From Candidatus Endolissoclinum faulkneri L2 (GTDB lineage: Bacteria > Pseudomonadota > Alphaproteobacteria > Thalassobaculales > Thalassobaculaceae), in NCBI RefSeq assembly GCF_000319385.1, contig NC_019566.1, positions 945,266-1,009,265 on the forward strand: a stretch of DNA of 64,000 nt, written 5' to 3'. Positions 9,748 to 21,571 of this stretch are shown piece by piece. The translations under genes and the position numbers were made by a program. Positions within the stretch are counted from its first letter, which is position 1. Each line of letters starts with the position of its first letter. The notes under the pieces are model-generated. The model was given only the letters and a program-made list of their open reading frames with translations, did not search any database and was not told the DNA's origin.

Positions 9748-11058
9748 CTAATGCCGAATCTGACCACTTCCACGTACTAAGTATTTAAAACTAGTTAAAT
9801 GTTCGGCACTAATTGGGCCGCGAGCATGTATACGCCCAGTAGAAATTCCAATCTCAGCGCCAAATCCGAACTCTCCGCCATCAGCGAACTGAGTTGAAGC
9901 ATTGTGTAAAACGATAGCACTATCTACTTCAAGCAAAAACTTTTCCGCAGCTATTTTATTCTCAGTAACAATGCTATCTGTATGATGAGATCCGTGTGAG
10001 TTAATATGAGCAATAGCACCAGAAACGCCATCGACTAATGCAACTGACATAATAGCGTCAAGATACTCAGTTTCCCAATCAATCTCAGTAGCACTTTCCA
10101 TATTATTACCTACAATCGCCTGTGCATTTTTATCACCACGTAACACACAACCAGCCATGCTAAGAGCTTCAGCTACTGGAGGTAATAACTTGGACGCTCC
10201 ATCTCGGTCAATCAACAATACCTCAGCTGCGTTACATACCGAAGTACGACGCATTTTAGCGTTCACAGTTATAACTACGGCTTTTTCTAGATCAGCTTCG
10301 GCGTCAAGATATACATGACAAAGTCCACTTAAATGAGCTAACACAGGTACACGGCTTTCATTATGTACACGCTCAATTAGCGATTTTCCACCGCGAGGCA
10401 CTATTACATCTACATATTGCGGCATAGTGATCAACTTACTTACAGCAATCCGGTCGTTAGTTGGAACTAATTGGATTGCATCTTTAGGTAATCCAGCTGA
10501 TATCAAGCCCTGATGTATCGCTGCGGTAATGGCTTTAGCAGAATGATAGCTTTCCGATCCACAACGTAAAATCACTGAATTGCCCGCCTTCAAACATAAA
10601 CCACCAGCATCAGCGGTTACGTTTGGTCGGCTTTCATATATAACACCAATCACGCCTATTGGCACACGAAGACACTCGAAATAAAGTCCGTTCGGCCGAG
10701 TCCATTTTTTTATAGTTAGACCAACCGGGTCAGATAGCTCCGCTATACTGTTTAGCCCGTTAGACATATCACTTATACGACTATCAGTTAGCAATAGCCT
10801 ATCAATCATTGATTCTTTTAGTCCATTTTCTTTAGCTATAGAAATATCTCTGAAATTCGCGTTAAGAATCGTCGGCATTTCCTTCAACAGAGCAGTAGAA
10901 GCGTTACGCAAGGCTTGGTCCTTTTGCTCGGAAGAGGCATGAGCCAAGAACGCAGCAGCAATACGAGCGCGCTTACCTATATCCAACATAACTGCTTCTA
11001 TCTCGTTTTCGGAAAAGTCTACTAACTCATTAACAAGGAAGTCTTTTGCAAAATCCAT
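9748..11058 (-). CDS. proA: Gamma-glutamyl phosphate reductase
   Basis: Reduces gamma-glutamyl phosphate with NADPH to glutamate semialdehyde, the second step of proline synthesis. The 436-residue aldehyde-dehydrogenase-fold protein shows VIYESRPNVTADAGG near 140, LIVP-type block VDVIVPRGGKSLI near 220, and the active-site cysteine in RRTSVCNAAE near 280. The C-terminal HARGP and SFKYLVRGSGQIR are typical. The start at ATG 11058 (MDFAKD) is preferred over a TTG nine bases earlier. It follows proB with a gap of about a dozen bases or fewer, so the two are co-transcribed and presumably work as the ProBA complex that protects the labile acyl phosphate. Confidence 0.96.
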   Translation of the reverse strand: MDFAKDFLVNELVDFSENEIEAVMLDIGKRARIAAAFLAHASSEQKDQALRNASTALLKEMPTILNANFRDISIAKENGLKESMIDRLLLTDSRISDMSNGLNSIAELSDPVGLTIKKWTRPNGLYFECLRVPIGVIGVIYESRPNVTADAGGLCLKAGNSVILRCGSESYHSAKAITAAIHQGLISAGLPKDAIQLVPTNDRIAVSKLITMPQYVDVIVPRGGKSLIERVHNESRVPVLAHLSGLCHVYLDAEADLEKAVVITVNAKMRRTSVCNAAEVLLIDRDGASKLLPPVAEALSMAGCVLRGDKNAQAIVGNNMESATEIDWETEYLDAIMSVALVDGVSGAIAHINSHGSHHTDSIVTENKIAAEKFLLEVDSAIVLHNASTQFADGGEFGFGAEIGISTGRIHARGPISAEHLTSFKYLVRGSGQIRH

Positions 11059-11069
11059 TATATTCAAAC

Positions 11070-12236
11070 CTACTTAGGAATGCTGCATTCATTTAATACA
11101 AGATCATTTCTATGAACGATTTCATCTGAGCGATGGTAACCAAGGGTAGTTTCTATTTCACGAGATTTCAGTCCAGCAATTTGTTTTGCATCATGAGAGG
11201 CATAAGTTATTAGACCACGACCGCATAATGCACGATCAGGCGCATGTAATGTTACTACGTCACCTCTTTCAAAAGTACCAATTACCTCAATTACTCCAGC
11301 AGGTAATAAGCTTTTGCCAGCAATTAGCGCTTGTAGTGCGCCAGAATTAAGAATAAGCTGACCACGAGGATCAAGCGAACTAGCAATCCAGCGTTTACGA
11401 GTAGTCAAAGAGGAAGCAACCTCACAAAACCAAGTGCAACTTCCTGCACTATCAATGCGATAAATTGGGTTTGGTTCCAATCCGTTAGCTATAACCGTTT
11501 GACAGCCTGCAGCAGCAGCTATTTTAGCGGCGGCAAGCTTAGTAACCATACCACCAGATGTGTAGCTACTACCCGCATTACCAGCCATTGCTTCGATCTC
11601 AGCGGTTACATACTTGACCTCTGGTATATGACGAGCAGCAGCATTGCAGCGAGGATCAGAAGTATATAAACCATCTATATCTGATAAAATAATTAGAGTA
11701 TCGGCGTTTGCCACCTGAGCTATTCTTGCGCTGAGCCTATCATTGTCGCCAAAGCTGCAACTAGTGGTCGATACTGTGTCATTTTCATTGATCACCGGCA
11801 CTACCCCAAGTTTCAGCAAATCATTTATGGTGGAACGAAGATATAAATGAGGCCGCCTCTGTTCGGTATCATCCGTAGAAAGCAAAATTTGCGCTGTAGT
11901 TATACCATTATGAAACATTACTTCTTGATAGGCATGAGCCAACATAATTTGGCCGATGGCAGAAGTAGGTCGCCTTGCTTTAAGCTTTGATCGAATGTGA
12001 TTAATACGTAATCGATGGCAGCCGAGAGCCACAGCTCCGGAAGAAACAATCAAGACCTCTATCCCCGCATGTCGCAGGCGATTAACATCAGCTGCCAAAG
12101 ATTCCATCCAGGCCGTACGGACTAAGCCACTTTTCTTATCTATTAGTACAGCTGAGCCAATTTTGATCACTATCCTACGAGATCTATAAATCCTGTGATC
12201 AGAGGCAGTGATGTTCATTATGGGGGCACTGTTCAT
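11070..12236 (-). CDS. proB: Glutamate 5-kinase with PUA domain
   Basis: Phosphorylates glutamate to gamma-glutamyl phosphate, the committed and proline-inhibited step of proline synthesis. The 388-residue protein has the amino-acid kinase domain (VIKIGSAVL at the N-terminus, [37 protein letters not shown]) and a C-terminal PUA domain (about 290-370). The ATG at 12236 overlaps the obgE stop as ATGA, the usual translational coupling signal. A GTG at 12245 is also in frame but less likely. It lies between obgE and proA in the conserved cluster. Confidence 0.95.
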   Translation of the reverse strand: MNSAPIMNITASDHRIYRSRRIVIKIGSAVLIDKKSGLVRTAWMESLAADVNRLRHAGIEVLIVSSGAVALGCHRLRINHIRSKLKARRPTSAIGQIMLAHAYQEVMFHNGITTAQILLSTDDTEQRRPHLYLRSTINDLLKLGVVPVINENDTVSTTSCSFGDNDRLSARIAQVANADTLIILSDIDGLYTSDPRCNAAARHIPEVKYVTAEIEAMAGNAGSSYTSGGMVTKLAAAKIAAAAGCQTVIANGLEPNPIYRIDSAGSCTWFCEVASSLTTRKRWIASSLDPRGQLILNSGALQALIAGKSLLPAGVIEVIGTFERGDVVTLHAPDRALCGRGLITYASHDAKQIAGLKSREIETTLGYHRSDEIVHRNDLVLNECSIPK

Positions 12237-13288
12237 GGTAACCACATACGATGTCTTTTTTGATCTTTAGCTTCCTCATTACTCGCTTTTTGCCTGTCAA
12301 TGTTAACACGAATGCGATCTATTAACTTCTTCAAAACATACCTTACTCCTTGACCAGAAGCACTAGACAAAGCGATAGGACGCTCACAAATTTCCTCTTG
12401 AAATAGGTCCTGTAAAGCCTTCACAGCATACTCAGCAAGGGCATCAATTTTGCTAAAAACTAAAATTTCTGGTTTGCTTTCTAATTGTGAGCCATAAGCC
12501 TTAATTTCTTCTCGCACAATCTTCCAATCATCCAGCGGATTGCTGCCTGTAGCATCAATTAAATGAAGCAAGACAGTGCAGCGCTCAATATGGCCTAAAA
12601 AGCGATCTCCCAGCCCTTCCCCCATATGAGCACCATTGATCAATCCTGGAATATCAGCTAAGACAAACTCGTCATCACCGATGTTAACAACACCAAGGTT
12701 AGGATGGATAGTAGTAAACGGATAACTTGCAATCTTTGGTTTAGCAGCACTCACAGTCGATAAAAAAGTAGATTTACCGGCATTAGTCAAACCAATTATT
12801 CCAGCATCAGCAATTAATTTTAAGCGCAACCAGATCCACATCTCTTGGCCTTGCCAACCTAACGTTGTTTTACGTGGAGCTCGATTAGTGGATGACTTAA
12901 AGTGTGCGTTTCCAAAGCCACCATCTCCACCACGCGCAAGGACTATTTGCTGTCCTATCCTAGTCATATCAGCTAATAAAAACTTATTTTTTTCGTCCCA
13001 AATTTGAGTGCCAAGCGGAACACACAACGTAACATCTTTACCAGACTCACCAGTCATATTCCTGCCCTTACCGTGATGACCGTTCATGGCTTTAAAATGC
13101 TGCTGATAACGAAAACTAATTAATGTATTCAACGATCCTACGCATTCTAGTATTACATCACCGCCTCGTCCCCCATTGCCACCGTTTGGCCCTCCAAATT
13201 CCAAATAAGCTTCACGTTTAAAGCTTAAACAGCCATTGCCCCCGTTACCGCTACGGATGAATATCTTGGCTTGATCAAGGAATTTCAC
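12233..13288 (-). CDS. obgE: Obg-family GTPase, ribosome assembly
   Basis: A GTPase that binds the 50S subunit late in its assembly. The 351-residue protein has the glycine-rich Obg fold (about 1-155, with GNGGNG and [13 protein letters not shown]) and the G domain: G1 GLTNAGKST (usually GLPNAGKS), G3 [11 protein letters not shown]4 FSKID, G5 SSASGQG. I chose the GTG at 13288 so that the protein begins MKFLDQAK, as in alphaproteobacterial relatives; a GTG nine bases earlier is possible. It follows rpmA by about 120 bases and overlaps proB by four. The proline-to-threonine change in G1 is beside, not in, the phosphate-binding loop residues. Confidence 0.95.
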   Translation of the reverse strand: MKFLDQAKIFIRSGNGGNGCLSFKREAYLEFGGPNGGNGGRGGDVILECVGSLNTLISFRYQQHFKAMNGHHGKGRNMTGESGKDVTLCVPLGTQIWDEKNKFLLADMTRIGQQIVLARGGDGGFGNAHFKSSTNRAPRKTTLGWQGQEMWIWLRLKLIADAGIIGLTNAGKSTFLSTVSAAKPKIASYPFTTIHPNLGVVNIGDDEFVLADIPGLINGAHMGEGLGDRFLGHIERCTVLLHLIDATGSNPLDDWKIVREEIKAYGSQLESKPEILVFSKIDALAEYAVKALQDLFQEEICERPIALSSASGQGVRYVLKKLIDRIRVNIDRQKASNEEAKDQKRHRMWLP

Positions 13289-13407
13289 ATGAACCACTTA
13301 GTAATAATTCATCAAACGGAAACGAAAAATTATAAACTAGGGTAAAACTAACAGTAAAATATTCTATTAAATAAAGCTCTAGAGTTCTTCATGACCTATT
13401 TTCAATA

Positions 13408-13662
13408 TTAATTTACTGTTACAACATTAATATAAGATCGGTTACGTGTGTGGCGAAACTCAACCTTGCCCTTAGCTGTAGCGAAAATCGTGTGATCTTT
13501 TCCTATACCAACATTATTTCCGGGGTGAAACTTAGTACCTCGCTGACGAACCAAAATATTACCAGGAATAACTAATTCACCACCAAACTTTTTAACACCT
13601 AAGCGACGACCTTCAGAGTCACGGCCGTTACGAGAGCTGCCACCTGCCTTTTTATGAGCCAT
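13408..13662 (-). CDS. rpmA: 50S ribosomal protein L27
   Basis: A component of the large subunit whose N-terminal tail reaches the peptidyl-transferase centre. All 84 residues match the family: [15 protein letters not shown] at the start, GVKKFGG, then [19 protein letters not shown] and the closing strand. The tail begins directly with MAHKK, so no N-terminal cleavage is needed. It is 23 bases downstream of rplU, forming the usual L21-L27 pair. Confidence 0.98.
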   Translation of the reverse strand: MAHKKAGGSSRNGRDSEGRRLGVKKFGGELVIPGNILVRQRGTKFHPGNNVGIGKDHTIFATAKGKVEFRHTRNRSYINVVTVN

Positions 13663-13685
13663 CGATGCGATACCTTTCGATTTAA

Positions 13686-14003
13686 CTAAGCGCCAGCATT
13701 GATGCCTATCACACGCAAAACAGTAACATTTTGTCGATGACCGTGCGTACGTCGATGATTTTTCCGACGCTTTTTCTTAAAAACTATAATCTTTGGATCT
13801 TTACGCTGGTCTAAAACTTCACATGCAATTGAAGCACCGAATACTAATGGCGAACCAACGGTCAGTTGACTATCAGTATTGATCAATAGAATCTCATTAA
13901 TCTCAACCTTTGTCCCAATAACAGCTTCAATATGTTCAACCTTAATAATATCGCCATAGGCAACTCTATACTGCTTACCGCCAGTTTTAACGACAGCTAA
14001 CAT
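13686..14003 (-). CDS. rplU: 50S ribosomal protein L21
   Basis: A large-subunit protein binding 23S rRNA domain II. The 105 residues contain the invariant [10 protein letters not shown] at 5-14 and the lysine/arginine-rich [17 protein letters not shown] near 75-92. It is the first gene of the rplU-rpmA-obgE-proB-proA-nadD cluster, and the roughly 890 gene-free bases upstream must carry its promoter. Confidence 0.98.
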   Translation of the reverse strand: MLAVVKTGGKQYRVAYGDIIKVEHIEAVIGTKVEINEILLINTDSQLTVGSPLVFGASIACEVLDQRKDPKIIVFKKKRRKNHRRTHGHRQNVTVLRVIGINAGA

Positions 14004-14896
14004 TAATTAGATCCTAACACAGAATTTATTATTCCCTTGTTTTATAAAAGTATTGATTTAATATGAAATAGGTACAGAACAAAACACATAACCCTAATTT
14101 AGACATGACAAACTAAAATATTGACCTATGGTGATTGCATGTATCATTATAAATGAGTTTTCTAAAATACTGTAGAAGATATTCAGTGTCAGCCTTTTGA
14201 GTAATCAATATAATAATCGATTACAAACTTAAAAAAGTATTTTTACAATAAGCTTTTCAAAAGCTGAAACTGTTATATATTTCGATCAATCTCCATTACA
14301 ACTTAATTATCAGGGAATATAACTGCATTTATTATAGTATGCTGGTAACAAAGAGCATGTGAACTGTAAAATGCTTATTTTAATTGCGCGATATATTCTG
14401 TGAAATAAAGCTATTTAAGCAGCATCTTCTTTAACACAATAAAGTTCACTATTTTAAGATATAATGAACATCATGAATCATGAACTTATTGAGTAATTTA
14501 CAAAAAAGGAATTCAGCTATTTTCACGCGGTGAATTAGCAAACTAAACCCTGAAAAATTCAAATATTTAACTGTGCTAATTGTTCTTAAATAACATCTTT
14601 AACTATTATCTTCTAAAATAAATACTACTTGTGTAGGTATACTTTACTGTAATAAATTAATCAAATCTAAAAATTATTAAATTTTGATTCTTTTCTAATT
14701 TAAATATATTATTTAAAATATTTTTGTTTGTTAATTAAATTTTTTAAAGAATACTACAATGATTAATTTATTTAGTTTTATAGTGTTGCCGTCACTTACA
14801 TTAATATAATCGCTCTAGCAAGTTGCTTGAAGACTAATACACTGTATAACAGGACAGTTTCATTAGTTTACAGAATATTCCTGACTAGAGTTTTGT
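14004..14896. other. Gene-free AT-rich gap upstream of rplU
   Basis: About 890 bases between divergent rplU (minus) and tRNA-Ser (plus). The tRNA promoter candidate at 14823-14850 is described separately. I see no attenuator-like structure that would clearly regulate rplU. Confidence 0.55.
14823..14850 (+). promoter_or_regulatory. Possible sigma-70 promoter of tRNA-Ser
   Basis: TTGCTT at 14823-14828 and TATAAC at 14845-14850 are spaced by 16 bases and lie 47 bases before the tRNA. In DNA this AT-rich, TATA-like boxes arise by chance, so only the position supports the call. Confidence 0.35.
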
Positions 14897-14986
14897 GGAG
14901 AGGTGCCGGAGTGGTTGAACGGGGCGGTCTCGAAAACCGTTGTGAGTGTGAGCTCACCGAGGGTTCAAATCCCTCTCTCTCCGCCA
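14897..14986 (+). tRNA. tRNA-Ser (anticodon CGA)
   Basis: A 90-base class-II tRNA with an encoded CCA end. Acceptor stem GGAGAGG pairs with TCTCTCC (one G-U pair); the anticodon loop CTCGAAA gives anticodon CGA, reading UCG; a long variable arm (about 15 bases around GTGAGTGTGAGCTCAC) is typical of tRNA-Ser; the T arm is GAGGG-TTCAAAT-CCCTC with discriminator G. It is the only tRNA I found in the window and stands alone between gene-free stretches. Confidence 0.97.
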
Positions 14987-17153
14987 AAATATTTTTGACT
15001 AATGATGTTAGAACACAGACAGCAGACAGTTAAAATATATCACATAATCGGTAAAAACTTGTAATCATCATAATCTATCTATTTAGGAATATTTATGACT
15101 ATATAAATATTTATTGATTAGCTGATTATATAATGTCGCTTAGCAAATCCATAGAACAGTAATTAACAAAGATAATTGATCTAGCTAATAGTTTAAACAA
15201 AACAATTACTAATTGAATTTAGCATTTAATTTAAATTGTTTAATTGTATTCAAAAATTTTACAACTTAATTTGTAACGATGATTAATATTCATTAATATA
15301 TTCAATGAATTATTACTTTTAGCAAATAGACACTGCTTTTCTACATTCAAAAAATGTGATTAATAGCTAGCCTTTCTTTCTACAAAGAAATCATATTGTT
15401 TGAGCAAATGCATATACAAAAAATAAAAAACCTTATTTGATTATCTTCCTTGATTTTAAATTGTAAACAAAGCTTTTCTTTAAAGCTGTTTAGTTTAGGG
15501 GTACAAAAGTACCCTTAACTTGTTTGTTGAGAAGAGTTTATAATAAGCATTAAAAAAATTTTATTATTTGCGTAAGTTTTTTTTGAGATAAAGATTATTG
15601 CTTTAAAAAGCAAATTGACCTAAGACCAACAATAAGATTAACAAATAAATTGTTTTGAAATTTAGTAAACCTAATTAAGTATTTTATACAAAATAGAATG
15701 CAACTTACTTGACTGGCAAATGCTCTGATCGATAATAGATTATGACAAATCTTCAATTTTAAACAGCCCTACTAAAAATACACTAAAAGAAAGAGAATCA
15801 TTAAAAGTATGAAACATAAAATTAAAATCTATCTCTTGATATTTAAACTAATTTTGATCGTGAATTAATGATCTTTTTGAATAAAAAGTCTGATATATCT
15901 AACAATCAAAAAGTACATAAAAAAGACAACAAATTAAATTTTATGACAATCAACTAGCTATTCACATAGCATAAAAGAATAAGGTTAATCCGATTACATT
16001 TGACAAAAACATCGGATGTTTATATTTGCAACGATAGACTGCATTGCCTTGCAAAAGCTTTTATTATTAACGTTATGCTAGGATACTAGAATAATGATTT
16101 TTACTTTTTGTATAAATTATAAACCATGCTATAAGGTTAAATAATAATAATTAAATATTCGATAATTATGAATTACTATTGATTTTTAATCAAGCTTGAG
16201 ACAGTCAACTTAATCAACGATTATATGTATTTTTTATTAAAATTTTCTTACTAATCAAATATGCTTTAAGCTTAGGGGTATATATAGTATACTGTACATG
16301 TTATATGTATTTGATGTTTAGTTAGTTAAAATTATCCCAATATTTAGACTAGTATTCAACTAGCTGTTTGGCTATTAGCATACTAACAATAGAGTTGTAA
16401 TAAATAAAAGATAGTTACGTTAACTAATAAAATTAAATACTTTCCCCAATCATATCGATTGTATGCTTAGTATAGCGTAAGTAGTATACTGACTAATATA
16501 AAGTAATAAAAAATTAATTACTTTATATGTTTTGCAATAAATAAATCTAACAAAATTATTTGATCTTCACTTTAGTTAATGCATTTAATAATCTAATTAT
16601 GGGATAGAAAATAGAATTTTTCTAAAATTAGATCGTTTTCTATTTGTCTAGATTAGCATTTTATTTGGTACTTCAGGTTAACAAGATAAATTTAAGAATT
16701 AGCTGTATACTATAAGTAAATCATGATTAAACATGAAATGTATTGCTTTGAAATATAACTTAAAAGCTTAGAATTAAGCAAAAAATTTGCTATTGAAGGT
16801 TAAACTCAAATATATAAAAATGAATACTTTTCTAAAGTATGATTATTATTACTTACTGTAAGTTAGTTATGAATCATATAATAGCACGCCAAGCGTAACA
16901 TTTTATTATTCAGAAATTAAACTATAGTTACGCTAAACAAATAAAAATATAAAATTAAAAAAATAATGATTAGATCAAATCACTTTGGCAGATTGCAGGA
17001 AATTTGTTATGTAGAATTTTTTTAAATTTGATATTAAATAAGATAATATTTCTCTTTTAAAAAAAGAATTATATTTAAAATTTAATAACATCAACACTAT
17101 AATTTATCACTACTTTGTAGTTAATAAATAAAATTTATTTGCGGGTGCAGTTA
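14987..17153. other. Gene-free AT-rich gap
   Basis: About 2.2 kb between tRNA-Ser and guaA, on average among the most AT-rich parts of the window. It holds a small hairpin with loop AAAA near 15494-15513 and a 12-bp perfect inverted repeat (16496-16507 with 16517-16528). I recognise no gene, gene remnant or structured RNA. Confidence 0.6.
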
Positions 17154-18701
17154 ATGATTGGTCGAATTATTATTATGGACTTTGGTAGCCAAGTAACAGA
17201 ATTAATTGCCCGTCTGATACGAAAGTCTGGGGTTTACTGTGAGCTTTTCCCATTTAATGTTGACCTTAACTTAATTAAGAATTTTAGTGCTTCTGGCGTT
17301 ATTTTATCAGGTGGGCCTTATTCAGTTTACGATAAGAATGCACCCCAAGTACCGAATTTAGTGTTTGAGATGAACGTTCCAATCCTTGGCATCTGCTATG
17401 GTGCCCAGCTACTATGTCACCAACTTGGTGGCATAGTAGAGCAAAGTGAAAAACAGGAATTTGGTCGAACTGAAATTACTATCAAGGATAGTTGTCTTCT
17501 ATTCAATAAATTATTGCCGCTAGGTAGGGTTGAAACAGTTTGGATGAGCCATAAAGATCGTATTACTGCAATTCCTCCCGGTTTTAAAAGCGTAGCGACC
17601 ACCCCTTCGTCTCCATTTGCCTCTTTTGCTAACGAGCAAAAACGAATATATGGATTACTGTTTCATCCAGAAGTGGAGCATACGCCATGTGGAAACCAGC
17701 TTCTACGCAATTTCACGTATAAGGTTGTTGGGCTAACATCTAGCTGGAATGTAGCTTCCTATAAGGATCAAGTAATCTCAAAAATTCGTAAACAAGTCGG
17801 AAATAGTAAGGTACTATGTGGATTATCTGGTGGCATTGACAGCTTGGTAACAGCCTTGTTAATTCACAAGGCGATTGGTGATCAATTAACCTGCATTTTT
17901 GTTGACAACGGCTTGATGCGTTCCGGAGAAGCGAAAGAATTTAATCGTTTATTTCGCAGGCAATACAATATCCCGCTTATTACCCGCGATGCAAGCGAAG
18001 AATTTCTTAATGAGCTAGAAGGAATTGATGATCCAGAAATTAAACGAAAGACCATTGGTGAGTTATTTATTAATATCTTTGATTCTGAAGCTTCAAAAAT
18101 TGAAGGAGCGAAATTTTTAGCTCAAGGTACTTTATACACAGACGTGATCGAGAGCTTGTCCAAGACTAACAGTCCTTTAATTACCATCAAATCTCATCAC
18201 AATGTAGGTGGTTTACCTAATGTAATGAAGATGCAACTTGTAGAACCATTGAGAGAGCTTTTCAAGGATGAAGTCCGAGCGTTAGGTCGTGAATTAGGCA
18301 TACCAGATTCCTTAATTAACCGTCACCCATTTCCTGGCCCAGGCCTTGCTATCCGCTTAATTGGCTCTGTTACCAGAGAAAAGCTTAATATATTAACTAG
18401 TGCTGACGCGATTTACCTTGATGAGATCCGCAAAGCGGGATTGTACGATGAAATTTGGCAAGCTTTTGTAGTATTGTTACCAATACGTACAGTTGGTGTG
18501 ATGGGAGATTCTCGTACCTACGATTATGTTTGTGTGCTGCGTGCGGTAACTGCTAGTAATGGTATGACAGCAGATTACTATAAATTCCCGCATGAATTTC
18601 TTAGCCGCACTGCTACTCGTATCGTTAACGAGGTACGTGGCATTAATCGAGTGACTTACGATGTTACAAGCAAACCACCTAGCACTATTGAGTGGGAATA
18701 A
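17154..18701 (+). CDS. guaA: GMP synthase (glutamine-hydrolysing)
   Basis: Converts XMP to GMP using glutamine and ATP, the last step of GMP synthesis. The 515-residue protein has a class-I amidotransferase domain (about 1-195: [12 protein letters not shown], nucleophile cysteine in GICYGAQLL, histidine and glutamate in HPEVEHTP), an ATP-pyrophosphatase domain with P-loop [10 protein letters not shown] near 223, and the C-terminal dimerisation domain ending in PPSTIEWE. I prefer ATG 17154 ([13 protein letters not shown]); a TTG at 17139 in frame would add five residues, and no clear ribosome site decides. It stands alone, with a short inverted repeat just after its stop. Confidence 0.97.
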   Translation: MIGRIIIMDFGSQVTELIARLIRKSGVYCELFPFNVDLNLIKNFSASGVILSGGPYSVYDKNAPQVPNLVFEMNVPILGICYGAQLLCHQLGGIVEQSEKQEFGRTEITIKDSCLLFNKLLPLGRVETVWMSHKDRITAIPPGFKSVATTPSSPFASFANEQKRIYGLLFHPEVEHTPCGNQLLRNFTYKVVGLTSSWNVASYKDQVISKIRKQVGNSKVLCGLSGGIDSLVTALLIHKAIGDQLTCIFVDNGLMRSGEAKEFNRLFRRQYNIPLITRDASEEFLNELEGIDDPEIKRKTIGELFINIFDSEASKIEGAKFLAQGTLYTDVIESLSKTNSPLITIKSHHNVGGLPNVMKMQLVEPLRELFKDEVRALGRELGIPDSLINRHPFPGPGLAIRLIGSVTREKLNILTSADAIYLDEIRKAGLYDEIWQAFVVLLPIRTVGVMGDSRTYDYVCVLRAVTASNGMTADYYKFPHEFLSRTATRIVNEVRGINRVTYDVTSKPPSTIEWE

Positions 18702-18709
18702 TTTATTTA

Positions 18710-18732
18710 AATATTCCATATTATGGAATATT
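18710..18732 (+). terminator. 10-bp inverted repeat after guaA
   Basis: Arms 18710-18719 and 18723-18732 pair perfectly with a 3-base loop, eight bases past the guaA stop. The stem is AT-rich and not followed by a long T-run. The remaining bases to the convergent DUF3126 gene (ends 19013) contain nothing else recognisable. Confidence 0.45.
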
Positions 18733-19012
18733 ATACTAGATTGATTGTCATTAATACTTAAAGTTAAGATAAAGTTTCTATGCATACAGCTCGCTTGGAC
18801 AAGCAAATAAACTATTGGTTTAATTTTTCAATCAACTAATATCCAACATATTAGGTATAAAATTTCATTTTGGAGTAAAAAATTAACAGGAATTGAATGG
18901 AGCAAAATATACAATCACTCGTACCAGATCGATCAATTAAATGGTTTAATTAGTAATTGTTATTGATTCAACAAAGAAGATTTGTGCTAAAAAAATTTAG
19001 AATCATTTTGTA

Positions 19013-19228
19013 CTAAAATGCGTTAATATCAATATCGAGTAATGTCATATTAAATTGATAACAAATCTCATCATCCTCATCATCTCGGAAAATAACGCCA
19101 AGAAACTCATCGTTAAGCATTACTTCAGCAGAATCCTTTTTGTTAGTTCGAGGAATAATAATAATGTTTTTGTTGGAAAAGCGATTACGCAAGTACGCCT
19201 GTAGTTGAGCAATTTCTTTAGGATTCAT
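19013..19228 (-). CDS. DUF3126-family small protein
   Basis: A 71-residue protein with no assigned function; the family is found in alphaproteobacteria. It matches the expected pattern: a helical start (EIAQLQAYLRNRF), a basic strand (IIIIPRTNKKDSAEV), then the acidic block FLGVIFRDDEDDE and a closing NMTLLDIDI. The ATG at 19228 follows an AAGGAGAG site, so it is clearly a translated gene. It is transcribed toward guaA and has no operon partner. Survival of such a small gene in a genome losing so much suggests the product matters. Confidence 0.85.
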   Translation of the reverse strand: MNPKEIAQLQAYLRNRFSNKNIIIIPRTNKKDSAEVMLNDEFLGVIFRDDEDDEICYQFNMTLLDIDINAF

Positions 19229-20380
19229 TTCTCTCTCCTTGTCTTACAGACATTCCCACGCACTAACATTCGTTAGCACATTAAATCTGCTCTTCCAACT
19301 AATCATTAGTTGTCCTGCAATATTTGGAGTTAGTAATCGCGGTTGATGATTTGCTATCTTTTAAAACTTGTTAACTGTAATAAAACTATTCCAGATAAAT
19401 TTACGGCCTATTATTATGTCCATAACACATCACCATTCCAATTTTTATTAATTCTCAAGATGCTGGAATAGATTTTATTTTAAAATAGATCACTGTTTAG
19501 CTAAATTTTACGCTTTGCAATAATGCCAATCCGATAAAGCCAGGACAGTCAGTGCAAATAAACTGTTAACTATTAAATGATTGCCAAAAACAATATTTTT
19601 GAAAATAAACATATTAGTTAAAGCCAAACAAGTAACATATATATTGCTATATGTTACTTGTTTGTATAAATTTACTAACTATTAATAATTTAATTAAATA
19701 ATCTCGCTTAGCTTACATACAAATCTTACAGATAGAATAGTCCGATCCTGAAAATAGCTGCAATGCTAACCTAATCATTATTCTTGTCATAATGATAGAT
19801 CAATGAAAGCAACAAAAATAAACGGAAAAATTTATCATTTGGCTGATTAGCAAAAATAAATTGTATATTTATAATAATACTTTTTTGAAAAAAACATTTC
19901 TACTAGAGACCAATATCCAACTGTATTAAAATACTTAGATCAACGCTTATTGATATACTTTAGTTATCTAAAATCACTTCATTTCTCATAGTATGGCATT
20001 GTAAGTGGTGTTAATCACTATCGATAATAATATCTACTAGATTGTTAAAGTTTTTATTGCATTTTGGACAAGTATCTAAATTTTTTCAATTTAAAAAAAA
20101 CTATGAAGATATTTTTACTCACCTCTTAAACATCATACACAAAAATTAAATTCTATATAAGCTAATTGATATCAATAGCTTATACTGTGATAATAGTTTG
20201 TCTATAATGATAAAAACCTTGAGTTAATCTATTCTTGCACGGCATCATGAATATATTATGTTGTAAAAACATATTTAAATAGCTATACGAAGGCAATTAT
20301 CTATCTAACGCAATGCAATATAAGTTTTTGCGATTTTCTTCCTATTGTATAATAATTTTCTTTCATCAGGAGTGTTTCGA
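19229..20380. other. Gene-free gap between divergent genes
   Basis: About 1.15 kb between the DUF3126 gene (minus) and metZ (plus). It contains the 17-bp hairpin at 19625-19664. I looked for a SAM-II type riboswitch in front of metZ and did not see its conserved core. Confidence 0.55.
19625..19664. repeat. 17-bp perfect inverted repeat
   Basis: Arms 19625-19641 and 19648-19664 with loop TATTGC. It lies in a divergent intergenic region about 400 bases upstream of the DUF3126 start and 700 bases upstream of metZ, a place where no terminator is needed for the present genes. Confidence 0.85.
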
Positions 20381-21571
20381 GTGACTTCCGAAATCTCCGG
20401 TTGGCGCCGTGCAACTAGCCTTGTTCGCGCTGGCCTGGCTCGTACCTTAAACAATGAAACTGCTGAGACACTCTATCTTAACTCGGGATTTGTCTTTAAT
20501 TCCGCAGCTGAAGCCGAAGCAGCCTTTAAGGGTGAAAACGACGTTTACATATATTCGCGTTACAGCAATCCTACGGTTACCCTCTTTGAACAGCGTTTAG
20601 CTGCCTTAGAGGGAGCAGAAATGTGTAGAGCAACTGCAACTGGAATGGCAGCTGTTTTCTCTGCATTATCCTGCCAACTAAAGAGCGGTGATCGCATTGT
20701 GGCGGCACGTGAGCTATTTGGATCCTGTCATTACATACTTTCAGAGATCTTACCAAAATGGGGTGTGGAAACTAAGTTTGTAATTGGCTCTAACTTGGAT
20801 TCTTGGAAAACCGCACTATCACAACCTACTAATGCAGTGTTCTTAGAAAGCCCATCAAACCCAATGCTTGACCTGGTAGATATAGCAGCCGTAGCTGAAT
20901 TAGCTCATAATGCCGGTGCTAAAGTTATCGTTGATAATGTTTTAGCTACACCACTTTTTCAAAGCCCACTAGCGCTTGGCGCAGATATAGTTGTCTATTC
21001 CTCCACTAAGCACATTGATGGTCAGGGTCGATGTCTTGGAGGAGCAGTCTTAAGCTCAGCTGCCTGGATGAATGATTATTTTATCCCGTTTTATCGAAAT
21101 ACTGGACCTTCTATTAGCTCATTCAATGCTTGGATTATGGCAAAATCCTTAGAAACTATGGAATTACGTGTGGAACGGATGACATCAACAGCTGCTAAAA
21201 TTGCTAAATGGCTAACTGGTCATGAAAAAGTTTTACAGGTTCGCTACCCTGGACTCGCTAATCATCCTCAACATTACTTAGCAAAGCGGCAAATGATTAA
21301 TTATAGCAACATAATTACTATAGAAGTAGTCGGAGGCAAAACGGGTGCATTTAATGTTCTTGACGCTTTTAGTCTCATTGATTTGTCTAATAATCTTGGC
21401 GATGCGAAGTCACTTGCCTGCCACCCAGCTACCACAACCCATGCAAGAATCCCAACAGATGAACGTATTGACTGTGGCATAACTGATGGAATAGTACGAA
21501 TATCTGTAGGTCTTGAAGACCTTGACGACTTAATCGAAGATCTACTGCAAGCGTTAGGAAAAGCCTGCTAA
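20381..21571 (+). CDS. metZ: O-succinylhomoserine sulfhydrylase
   Basis: A PLP enzyme of the Cys/Met-metabolism family that makes homocysteine directly from O-succinylhomoserine and sulfide, the methionine route used by many alphaproteobacteria. The 396-residue protein has YSRYSNPTVTLFEQRLAALEGAE near 60-80, SPSNPMLDLVDI near 150, VDNVLATPLFQSPL near 185, and the PLP lysine in YSSTKHIDGQGR near 210. The start is the GTG at 20381, because AGGAG at 20368-20372 lies eight bases before it; the frame is open further upstream from a TTG at 20345. It stands alone. Other enzymes of the family (cystathionine gamma-synthase) are the main alternative, but HIDGQGRCLGG favours MetZ. Confidence 0.92.
   Translation: MTSEISGWRRATSLVRAGLARTLNNETAETLYLNSGFVFNSAAEAEAAFKGENDVYIYSRYSNPTVTLFEQRLAALEGAEMCRATATGMAAVFSALSCQLKSGDRIVAARELFGSCHYILSEILPKWGVETKFVIGSNLDSWKTALSQPTNAVFLESPSNPMLDLVDIAAVAELAHNAGAKVIVDNVLATPLFQSPLALGADIVVYSSTKHIDGQGRCLGGAVLSSAAWMNDYFIPFYRNTGPSISSFNAWIMAKSLETMELRVERMTSTAAKIAKWLTGHEKVLQVRYPGLANHPQHYLAKRQMINYSNIITIEVVGGKTGAFNVLDAFSLIDLSNNLGDAKSLACHPATTTHARIPTDERIDCGITDGIVRISVGLEDLDDLIEDLLQALGKAC

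Noticed and set aside
20200-20380. SAM-II type riboswitch before metZ
   Set aside because: Expected for some alphaproteobacterial methionine genes, but the conserved core could not be found by eye.
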